Origin: Granulicella sibirica
Lineage (GTDB): Bacteria > Acidobacteriota > Terriglobia > Terriglobales > Acidobacteriaceae
Reading direction: 5' to 3'
NCBI RefSeq assembly: GCF_004115155.1
Contig: NZ_RDSM01000002.1
Span: 930,001-994,000, forward strand
Length of the DNA: 64,000 nucleotides
In this document: positions 58,012-64,000 of the stretch, piece after piece
Layout of the letters: every line of letters begins with the position of its first letter
Numbering within the stretch: position 1 is the first letter of the stretch
Made by a program: the position numbers and the translations under genes
Notes under the pieces: model-generated
Databases searched by the model: none
What the model saw: the letters and a program-made list of their open reading frames with translations, nothing else
Told to the model about the DNA's origin: nothing

Positions 58012-58058
58012 GGGTGCCCCATCCTTTCCGACAGCCCTATCGTCGGATAGGGTGGGGT
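58012..58058 (+). repeat. 50-base palindromic repeat, copy A
   Basis: GGGTGCCCCATCCTTTCCGA opens the element; CCCCATCC and TCCGAC pair with GTCGGA and GGTGGGG further on, so it can form a long hairpin. Confidence 0.75.
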
Positions 58059-58075
58059 CTTGCCCTTGCCTTTCT

Positions 58076-58103
58076 GGTTGTCATTCCCGAAGGGAATCTG
58101 CGT
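58076..58103 (+). repeat. 28-base interspersed repeat, copy 4
   Basis: Identical to the three other copies; lies between palindrome copies A and B. Confidence 0.85.
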
Positions 58104-58113
58104 TTGCCGTTGC

Positions 58114-58159
58114 GGGTGCCCCGTCCTTTCCGACAGTCTTATCGCCGGATAGGACGGGC
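58114..58159 (+). repeat. 50-base palindromic repeat, copy B
   Basis: GGGTGCCCCGTCCTTTCCGA with a matching right arm GCCGGATAGGACGGG; the changes relative to copy A keep the pairing (CCGTCC with GGACGG), which points to selection on the hairpin or its recent mobility. Confidence 0.75.
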
Positions 58160-58182
58160 TCTCTCCCATCCGCCCCGAACAA

Positions 58183-58232
58183 GGGTGCCCCATCTTCGCC
58201 GACAGCCTCACCGTCGGCTAAGGTGGGAACCC
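58183..58232 (+). repeat. 50-base palindromic repeat, copy C
   Basis: Opens GGGTGCCCCATCTTCGCCGA and ends GGCTAAGGTGGGAACCC; nearest relative of the copy at 31828. Confidence 0.75.
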
Positions 58233-58663
58233 AACTGTCAAAATTCGGGGCCTTTGCCTCTCCGCCGAGCATTGAAGGGTCTACCACCTGCTGAAGTATC
58301 TGCAAAAATAAATCCACCAAAACACCCTCAAAAAACCCAGCAAATCCACCTGTCAAGCCCCCAACCCCGCAACCCCAACAAAACAAATCGCTTACCAATG
58401 TCCTTTTAGTTGCGGTCACCCCGATACAATTAAATCAGGAATAAAGAGGATCCAACAACGCAGAACTCCTTTATCTACTAATATTTAGCTCCTAAACCAA
58501 ATGGAATGAGAAACTTACAGCCAAAACCATCCCGCAACTCTAACAAACGAAACCACTTACACCCCGCATATGGGGAGGGGGGGGGACCCCGGGAATGGGA
58601 CGCAGCACCAAAGTTCACAAAGCCGCAGCATCCCACCGGAAGAAATCACGTCCAACCAGATGC

Positions 58664-59854
58664 ATGGCACGATCGATCCTCACTCTCGCCGCCACACTTC
58701 TCGCCGCAACCCTCCACGCCCAGTCTCCCCAGCTCACCGCCTACTTCCCGCAATGGGGCCTCTACAACACGCCGCAGTACAACGTAAAAACCCTCCTCGC
58801 CTCCGGAGGAGCCGAAAAACTCGACCAACTCAACTACGCCCAGGGCTTCGTCACCGACGGAAAGTGTTCCATCGCCGATCCCAACGCCGACCTGAATTTC
58901 ACCTTCTCCGCCGACCAGAGCGTCGACAACATCGCCGATCAGCCAACCCAGCCCCTCCGCGGTAACCTGAATCAGCTCATCAAGCTCAAGCGCAAATATC
59001 CAAAACTGAAGCTCATCATCTCCCTCGAAGGCAAAGGCTCTGACTTCGCCGCCGACGCCCAACCCGATAAGCGCGCAGCCTTCGTCTCCTCCTGCATCGA
59101 CATCTTCCTCAAAGGCAATCTGGCTCCCGGAATCAAGGCACCCAATCTCTTCGACGGAATCGACGTCGACTGGGAATTCCCCCACGAGGAAGACGCAGCC
59201 AACTTCCAGGCTCTCCTCACCGAATTCCGCACCCAGATGAACGCCTTCCACCCAGGCTTGCGCCTCAACATAGCAGTCGGTCCAAGCCCAAGAATGTATC
59301 CAGGAACAAACTTCACCGCAATCTCCGGAATCGTAGACCAGATCGGACTCATGACCTACGACATGGCAGGTCCATGGAGCAAGACCACAGGGCTTCTAGC
59401 TCCACTTTCGCTCTCGCAGGATCAACATCACGGATCCGTCGCGAACACCATCAACGCCTACCAGCAGGCAGGAATCCCATCCCAGAAGCTCCTCATGGGA
59501 ATTCCCTTCTACGGTTATGGCTGGCATCAGGTCCTCGAGGACAACAACGGTCTCTTCCAGGAAGGCGAAGGAATCCGCGGTGATCGCCCCTACAGCCACA
59601 TCCTCACCCTGATCGAGCAGTCCACTGTCTACCGCGATCCAACCTCGCAAGCGCCTTGGCTCTTCGACGGAGACATCTTCTGGACCTACGAAGATCCCAC
59701 CTCCATCCACGCCAAAGGAGCCTACGCAAGAGACCACCAGTTAGGCGGACTTATGATCTGGGAGTTAGGCGAAGACACTCCCTCCGCCGCTCTCCTTCAC
59801 GCTTCCTGGGAATCCCTCAACCCTCAGACGTACGATCCTGACTCCACTCGCTAG
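58664..59854 (+). CDS. GH18 family chitinase-like hydrolase, exported
   Basis: The product is 396 residues: signal peptide to residue 20 (ATLHAQSP), GH18 barrel with SLEGKGSDF (second strand motif) and the catalytic DxxDxDxE site FDGIDVDWEF with acid Glu171. LMTYDMAGPW and the final GGLMIWELGEDTPS complete the usual signature. It cleaves beta-1,4-GlcNAc polymers with retention. The frame opens at 58595, but the ATG at 58664 gives the signal peptide. Its stop overlaps that of the small convergent gene. Confidence 0.92.
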   Translation: MARSILTLAATLLAATLHAQSPQLTAYFPQWGLYNTPQYNVKTLLASGGAEKLDQLNYAQGFVTDGKCSIADPNADLNFTFSADQSVDNIADQPTQPLRGNLNQLIKLKRKYPKLKLIISLEGKGSDFAADAQPDKRAAFVSSCIDIFLKGNLAPGIKAPNLFDGIDVDWEFPHEEDAANFQALLTEFRTQMNAFHPGLRLNIAVGPSPRMYPGTNFTAISGIVDQIGLMTYDMAGPWSKTTGLLAPLSLSQDQHHGSVANTINAYQQAGIPSQKLLMGIPFYGYGWHQVLEDNNGLFQEGEGIRGDRPYSHILTLIEQSTVYRDPTSQAPWLFDGDIFWTYEDPTSIHAKGAYARDHQLGGLMIWELGEDTPSAALLHASWESLNPQTYDPDSTR

Positions 59855-60072
59855 TGAGTCATGGAACTAACGACAGTTCCCTGCTCCAGCAGACGAGCCC
59901 TCGCAAGCAACTCCGCGCCAGCTTCCCGAACCATCTCCTCCAGCTCAAGGAACGCCCTAGGCTCCATCCGCAAGGTAAACGCACCAAGATTTACGCTCAC
60001 CACGCCGCATCCACACATCGACACGCTTCCCAGCCCTTCACGATCCGCCAGCACTCCCGCTTTATCCGCCAC
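59851..60072 (-). CDS. Small conserved-looking protein after rpsD paralogue
   Basis: The product is 73 residues with MCGCGVVSVNLGAFTLRMEP followed by an amphipathic helix (FLELEEMVREAGAELLAR). The 'C-x-C-G...V...G..TLR...F..L..lv..A' pattern is one I have seen in small bacterial proteins of unknown role. The GTG start overlaps the last base of the S4 stop (TAGTG), and the ribosome-binding site is the end of that gene (AGAGGGG), so it is translationally coupled. The two cysteines could bind metal. Confidence 0.55.
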   Translation of the reverse strand: MADKAGVLADREGLGSVSMCGCGVVSVNLGAFTLRMEPRAFLELEEMVREAGAELLARARLLEQGTVVSSMTH

Positions 60073-60692
60073 TAAACACCCCTCTTCGCGTAGTACTCCG
60101 CAACCTGTCGTGGATTGAACTCGAATGGAACATGCTCCGTACCTGGCTGCATCCGGATCACGCCATGATCGTTCACACCCTCCATGGCGAACTGCAGATA
60201 AGAAGGAAGCGGAAGCCTTGGAGCATTCCTCGCCGCTTCCGTCATCGCGCCACTCGCATATTCCGTCAGCCGGACGAACGTCCCGGATCGCAGCACCGCA
60301 CTCCCGATCGTGACGATCTTCCCATTGACCATCACGTGTCCGTGACTCACAAGCTGACGCGCCGCCGCGATGCTCCGCGCGAACCCCAAGCGAAACACGA
60401 CGTTATCGAGTCGCAGTTCAAGCAGCCCAATCAGGCTCTCGATCCAGTTGGAAGCGTTCATCGTCCGCGCCGTCCGCACGAACCGCCGCAACTGCTCCTC
60501 GCGAAGGCCGTAGTGAAAGAGCAGCTTCTGCTTCTCCCGCAACTGCGTCCCATACTGTGTCGGTTTGCGCTTGTTCCCCTGCCCGTGCTGCCCCGGAGGA
60601 TAGTTCCGCGTCTCCAAAGCTCCCGGCTTCCCCAGTCCCGGCAACTCCATGCCGAGCGCCCGCTGCATCTTCCACTTCGTCCTATTACTCAA
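60072..60692 (-). CDS. rpsD: Ribosomal protein S4 paralogue without zinc ligands
   Basis: The product is 206 residues from the TTG at 60692 (ribosome-binding site GCGAGG, 6 bases before). S4 core: NYPPGQHGQ, LREKQKLLFHYGLREEQLRR, LLELRLDNVVFRLGFARS, ARQLVSHGHVMVNGKIVTIG. The four N-terminal cysteines of zinc-binding S4 are absent, as in 'C-minus' S4. S4 nucleates 30S assembly and can repress its own operon. A GTG at 60755 would add 21 residues and exceed the family length. It is not in a ribosomal-protein operon, so it may be a second, stress-type copy. Confidence 0.85.
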   Translation of the reverse strand: MSNRTKWKMQRALGMELPGLGKPGALETRNYPPGQHGQGNKRKPTQYGTQLREKQKLLFHYGLREEQLRRFVRTARTMNASNWIESLIGLLELRLDNVVFRLGFARSIAAARQLVSHGHVMVNGKIVTIGSAVLRSGTFVRLTEYASGAMTEAARNAPRLPLPSYLQFAMEGVNDHGVIRMQPGTEHVPFEFNPRQVAEYYAKRGV

Positions 60693-60783
60693 ACCGCACC
60701 TCGCCTTTTGGGGCGGCAGAGGGCGCGCCTCTTCTGAAGTCAGACGAGTGCCCACGGCTCACCGATCTCAGTTCCATGCAGAC

Positions 60784-60907
60784 GCTTCGCCAAAAGACAG
60801 CCCGCAGGGAACTCGTAACAACAAATTCAGACTACTTTGGTCCTATATAAAAAGGCAAGTGGAATGGCTTAAAAGAAGAGGCCCCGCGGCTGTCTTTTTG
60901 GCGAAGC
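60784..60907. promoter_or_regulatory. Inverted-repeat leader region upstream of the S4 paralogue
   Basis: The arms at 60784-60805 (GCTTCGCCAAAAGACAGCCC, then GC) and 60886-60907 (GCGGCTGTCTTTTTGGCGAA, then GC) are near-perfect inverted repeats, 80 bases apart. The interior is AT-rich with TATATAAAAA. In the leftward transcript the arms would pair as a long stem ahead of the S4 gene (92 bases to its TTG), fitting an autoregulatory leader; alternatively it is a mobile palindrome. Confidence 0.5.
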
Positions 60908-60973
60908 ACCGCAGGGCTCTCGAGATCGGCAGCCCGAAGGCTGACGAGTACCTCCACTATAGACCGCTGCTGT

Positions 60974-62140
60974 CTACTCCAGCGGCTTGCCTTGCGCGTA
61001 CGACGGAACATTAGACGAAATCTTCCGCGAGATGAACTCCCGGATCAGATTAGTCGCGGCGTTCCCCGCAGTTAGTATGAAGCCGTTCCGAATGGTCAAA
61101 GAAGCAGTTCGATCTTCCTGAGCCCGGTACAGATTCGAGATGCCCGCCGCCGCAAAGTTTCCCAGCACATGCGAGTAGTTCGGTTGTAACTCCCCGTTGT
61201 CGCCCTTGCAGATCAGCGCGGATCCGATCGCATACAGCGCCCTCGACTTGATCGATCCGGTCCCCCGATAGAAGTAGCGAGGATCCTGACGGAAGATCGA
61301 TGGAAACACCGCGCTCGAAAGCAGCCTCCCGATCGTCCTGTCTGCATAGCCTGCGCCGAACCGCTTCGCATACCCTTCCGCGCCCTGGCCATAACCAGGA
61401 AACGTATTGTTCGCCTGTTCTATACCTGCCGAGACCGCCACCGCGGCAATGGCAACCGGGTCTGTCACCGACTTCAACGACAATTCGAACTTCTGCTTCG
61501 GCCTGAGCGGCGCTGCGTTCCAGATGTAGCTCGTATAGAAGTTTGGAAGGATGCCGAGGATGCGTTGTTTCTCCTCCGCCTTCATCTGTTCCTGCGCGAT
61601 CGCCTCCTCCGTCACGACGACCTGCACTTCGGTGTTCGTAGGCGCAAATGGCAGCTCAATCAGCGGAAGCTCAAAGCGCCGCCCAGCGGGAAGCACGATG
61701 TCGTTCGAGGCAAACGTCTCCATCCCCTTCGATCGCACAGCGACGCGGAAGCTGCCTGCCGGAAGATGTTCAAAAACAAACTCGCCCTTCTCATTGGAGA
61801 GCATGACTTGTTCATCCGCTGCACCTTCTCGCAGGACCGTCACTCGCGCCCCTTGGATCGCCACACCGCTCATGTCGACAACCGTCCCCGCGATACTCGC
61901 CGAACCAGTCTGCGCCGAAGCCCCATGGGTTTCTGCTTGTCCCCCTATCCCAGGTGCATCCGGAAAATCCAGTTCACCCACCGTAAGGGTCTCGTTCACC
62001 TGAGCAACAGTCGTTTCGGAGACTCCGCCGAGCAAGATGCCAGCAAGCAGACCACCGCAGCAAACACGCTTCCGCAACGTCGAGGAAGGAGTTTCGCGAA
62101 GACTAACGCCAAGGCCGGCCAAAACCGCAAAAAGACGCAC
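60974..62140 (-). CDS. Exported carboxypeptidase-regulatory-like domain protein
   Basis: The product is 388 residues: a hydrophobic N-terminus (VCCGGLLAGILLGGVSETTV) as signal, a regulatory beta domain at about 80-160 (ASIAGTVVDMSGVAIQGARV, EFVFEHLPAGSFRVAVRSKG), and a C-terminal part of about 200 residues rich in Gly/Ala (QDPRYFYRGTGSIKSRALYA, IRNGFILTAGNAATNLIREF) seen in many Acidobacteriota proteins of unknown role. GTG 62140 is chosen because AAAGGAC lies before it; the frame runs open to 62356 without a better signal. Confidence 0.72.
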   Translation of the reverse strand: MRLFAVLAGLGVSLRETPSSTLRKRVCCGGLLAGILLGGVSETTVAQVNETLTVGELDFPDAPGIGGQAETHGASAQTGSASIAGTVVDMSGVAIQGARVTVLREGAADEQVMLSNEKGEFVFEHLPAGSFRVAVRSKGMETFASNDIVLPAGRRFELPLIELPFAPTNTEVQVVVTEEAIAQEQMKAEEKQRILGILPNFYTSYIWNAAPLRPKQKFELSLKSVTDPVAIAAVAVSAGIEQANNTFPGYGQGAEGYAKRFGAGYADRTIGRLLSSAVFPSIFRQDPRYFYRGTGSIKSRALYAIGSALICKGDNGELQPNYSHVLGNFAAAGISNLYRAQEDRTASLTIRNGFILTAGNAATNLIREFISRKISSNVPSYAQGKPLE

Positions 62141-62515
62141 CTTCCAGTCCTTTCTGGATGCAGCGTGAAACCTGGTTTGAGGTCGGGGTTTTACTCGAAG
62201 TACGACGTTAGCATACGCAGTCGCAAGCCTGTTGAATACTGAAAACAAAAGACATCCTTCGGATTGTGCGCAACGTGCACCATCTGATTCGTTTCCGTCC
62301 CATTCCCGGATGAGACTCAGTCCATCCTCTAGCTCCATCAGGAAGCAAATCCCCATTCGTTTACCGCCAGCAGCTCAATCGGAACTGAGCTGCGGAAGAG
62401 TCCCGTTCTTCCTGCTCCTCGAAAGAGCTGTCGTTCTTCAGCCCGGCGAGGGTGCTGCCATTGCCTCGAACGCTATAAACTGTCAGAGACATAGAAGCGG
62501 AAGAAGGATAGACCC
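62141..62515. other. Intergenic region before the sugar permease
   Basis: Divergent promoter region for the regulatory-domain protein and the permease. A TATAAA lies at 62474-62479, 37 bases before the permease ATG, with no good -35 at the usual spacing. No gene or repeat recognised. Confidence 0.5.
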
Positions 62516-63847
62516 ATGGCATTCGTCGCAAACCCAAGCGCACCAGGAATCGGCGGCAGAACCAAAACCGACCTGCGAGCGATGACCATCGCAACCGCCC
62601 TCTTCTTCATGTGGGGCTTTCTCACATGCCTGAACGACATCCTCATCCCCCACCTCAAGAGCATCTTTGAACTCGGCTACGCCCAGGCCATGCTCGTTCA
62701 GTTCGCCTTCTTCTCGTCCTACTTCGTCTTCGCCCTTCCGGCTGGCAAACTTGTCGAGTGGCGCGGCTACAAGCAGACGATGGTGATCGGCCTCATCGTC
62801 ATGGCTGCTGGGGCTTTCCTCTTCCTGCCGGCGTCAGCCGCCGCGTCCTTCGGCCTCTTCCTCTTCGCCCTCGTCACCCTCGCCGCAGGAATCACCTGCC
62901 TCCAGGTCTCGGCCAACCCCTATGTCACCAGTCTCGGCCCCGAGGAGACCGCCTCCAGCCGCCTCAACTTCTCGCAGGCTTTCAACTCCCTCGGAACCTT
63001 CGCCGCGCCCCTCCTCGGTGGCGCCCTCATCCTCGGCGGAACCCAGCTAGCCCCGGAAAAGCTCCACTCCCTTTCAGCCGCTGTCCTCCAGACCTACCGC
63101 GAGCAGCAGGCGTCCTCCGTCCGCCTCCCATACCTGGGAATCGGCCTGACGCTTCTTCTCCTCGCGCTCGCGCTCGGCCTCCTCAAGATGCCGCCTATGA
63201 TCACGAGCCACACCCGTGACTTCCGCCCCGGGGCATACGACGAGGTTGCGGGCTTGGACGACAGCGTCTGGCGTCACCCCTGGCTTCTGATGGGAGCCCT
63301 CGGAATCTTCCTTTACGTCGGTGCCGAGGTCTGCATCGGCAGCTTCCTCGTCAACTACTTTGGCCTTCCGGAGATCTCCGCCATGCCCGAGCAGGTCGCC
63401 GCCCGCTATGTCAGCCTCTACTGGGGCGGTGCCATGATCGGACGCTTCATTGGCTCCGCCATCCTCCAGAAGCTACGCACCGGCATCGTCCTCGGTTGCG
63501 CTGCCTGCATCGCCTGCGCTCTGGTCATCGTCTCGATGATCACCCACGGCCACACCGCTATGTGGGCGATTCTCGCGGTTGGTCTCTTCAACTCGGTGAT
63601 GTTCCCCAACATCTTCACTCTCGGCCTATCAAACCTCGGAGCCCTCACCAGCAAGGGCTCAAGCCTGATGGTCGCGGCGATCGTTGGTGGCGCATTGCTT
63701 CCTCTGTTGGAAGGCCACCTCGCCGACCGCATCGGTGTCCAGCACGCCTTTGTCGTCCCCGTCGTCTGCTATCTCTTCATCGCCTCATACGGCTTCGCCG
63801 CAGCCCGCGCGGAGGGTGCGACGGTCCCCATCCCGAAGGCCGTCTAG
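62516..63847 (+). CDS. FHS-type sugar permease (FucP/GluP-like MFS transporter)
   Basis: The product is 443 residues with about 12 hydrophobic segments and the fucose-permease family hallmarks: ALFFMWGFLTCLNDILIPHL, QFAFFSSYFVFALPAGKLVE, GITCLQVSANPYVTSLGPEE, SRLNFSQAFNSLGTF. It imports a hexose (glucose, galactose or fucose) with protons. GAAGGA precedes the ATG. With the glycosidases in this window it could take up released sugars; there is no closer genetic link. Confidence 0.9.
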   Translation: MAFVANPSAPGIGGRTKTDLRAMTIATALFFMWGFLTCLNDILIPHLKSIFELGYAQAMLVQFAFFSSYFVFALPAGKLVEWRGYKQTMVIGLIVMAAGAFLFLPASAAASFGLFLFALVTLAAGITCLQVSANPYVTSLGPEETASSRLNFSQAFNSLGTFAAPLLGGALILGGTQLAPEKLHSLSAAVLQTYREQQASSVRLPYLGIGLTLLLLALALGLLKMPPMITSHTRDFRPGAYDEVAGLDDSVWRHPWLLMGALGIFLYVGAEVCIGSFLVNYFGLPEISAMPEQVAARYVSLYWGGAMIGRFIGSAILQKLRTGIVLGCAACIACALVIVSMITHGHTAMWAILAVGLFNSVMFPNIFTLGLSNLGALTSKGSSLMVAAIVGGALLPLLEGHLADRIGVQHAFVVPVVCYLFIASYGFAAARAEGATVPIPKAV

Positions 63848-64000
63848 GAAGTCTTACCCTTCCGGACAGCGTTCCTGCGAAAGCAATCCGGGCTGTGGTC
63901 GTTCACGATCCCGCACGCCTGCATCCAGGCATACACGATCACCGGCCCCACAAACTTGAATCCCCGCTTCTTCAGCGCGGCGGACATCTCCTCCGACAGC
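63844..64000 (-). CDS. tag: DNA-3-methyladenine glycosylase I, C-terminal part (cut by window edge)
   Basis: The last 51 residues are visible: MSAALKKRGFKFVGPVIVYA, WMQACGIVNDHSPDCFRRNA. This is the C-terminus of TagI enzymes, including the zinc-site His and Cys (NDHSPDC). It removes 3-methyladenine from alkylated DNA. The stop overlaps the permease stop by 4 bases. Confidence 0.88.
   Translation of the reverse strand, partial: LSEEMSAALKKRGFKFVGPVIVYAWMQACGIVNDHSPDCFRRNAVRKGKTS

Larger units (their letters stand above)
57993..58663. other. Repeat-rich intergenic region before the chitinase gene
   Basis: Contains three copies of the 50-base palindrome, one 28-base repeat and, from about 58400 to 58560, an AT-rich stretch (ATACAATTAAATC, TACTAATATTTAGC) followed by a G/C run (GGGGAGGGGGGGGGACCCC near 58570). 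The AT-rich part is the probable chitinase promoter region; no single promoter stands out. No gene was recognised. Confidence 0.6.

Overview
The window reads as chromosomal DNA of a soil-type Acidobacteriota, most likely family Acidobacteriaceae (Granulicella/Edaphobacter/Terriglobus-like). The reasons are the high GC, the many secreted proteins with carboxypeptidase-regulatory/Cna-B-type domains, the NHL plus Ig-like surface protein, the dense set of glycoside hydrolases with Tat signals, and the short palindromic repeats between genes. No plasmid, prophage or CRISPR signature is present. The genus is an inference.

Layout. 1-2.0 kb: an ArsB/NhaD-type anion transporter and a frameshifted N-terminal remnant of a tyrosine recombinase beside tRNA-Ser(GGA); this looks like the end of a decayed island that extends to the left of the window. 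2.1-14.0 kb: envelope genes (two translationally coupled regulatory-domain proteins, an NHL/Ig surface protein, a retropepsin-like protease divergent from a ToxR/CadC-like TPR regulator, an EAL-HDOD protein, an alginate-export-type porin). 14.2-26.1 kb: one long leftward chemotaxis operon, fliG-cheY-cheX-cheW-mcp-cheA-cheR-cheD-cheY-cheX-cheB, closed by a strong terminator and facing a second, convergent mcp gene. A good sigma-54-type promoter lies upstream of fliG and a weaker sigma-28-like box upstream of the lone mcp.

26.2-42.5 kb: carbohydrate block. GH92 and GH125 alpha-mannosidases are divergently arranged, with a BadF-type sugar kinase and a DeoR regulator nearby. A second cluster holds an unassigned TIM-barrel hydrolase, a mutarotase-like protein and a berberine-bridge-type FAD oxidase, divergent from a GH78 alpha-L-rhamnosidase. 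A second FAD oxidase of the same family follows GH92. The set suggests external trimming of mannose- or rhamnose-containing glycans with an oxidative step.

42.6-51.1 kb: housekeeping genes: purQ behind a perfect 15-bp hairpin, a CpsB-type PHP phosphatase, an SDR, groES-groEL under a CIRCE-like operator, a cupin, a flavin disulfide reductase and a DUF4126 membrane protein. 51.2-64.0 kb: accessory genes: PL5 alginate lyase, LLM flavin enzyme, HAD hydrolase, a lower-GC beta-helix membrane protein of unknown function, a VOC protein, a GH18 chitinase, a zinc-ligand-free ribosomal protein S4 paralogue with an inverted-repeat leader, an FHS-type sugar permease, and the 3' end of a DNA-3-methyladenine glycosylase I gene. 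Two repeat families (28-bp and about 50-bp palindromes) cluster at 48.7 kb, 54.4 kb and 58.0-58.2 kb.

The least explained items are the beta-helix membrane protein (54.9-57.0 kb), the oxidase/hydrolase cluster (34-39 kb), the S4 paralogue with its leader (60.1-60.9 kb) and the hairpin against purQ. No clearly new multi-gene system was proven by reading alone.
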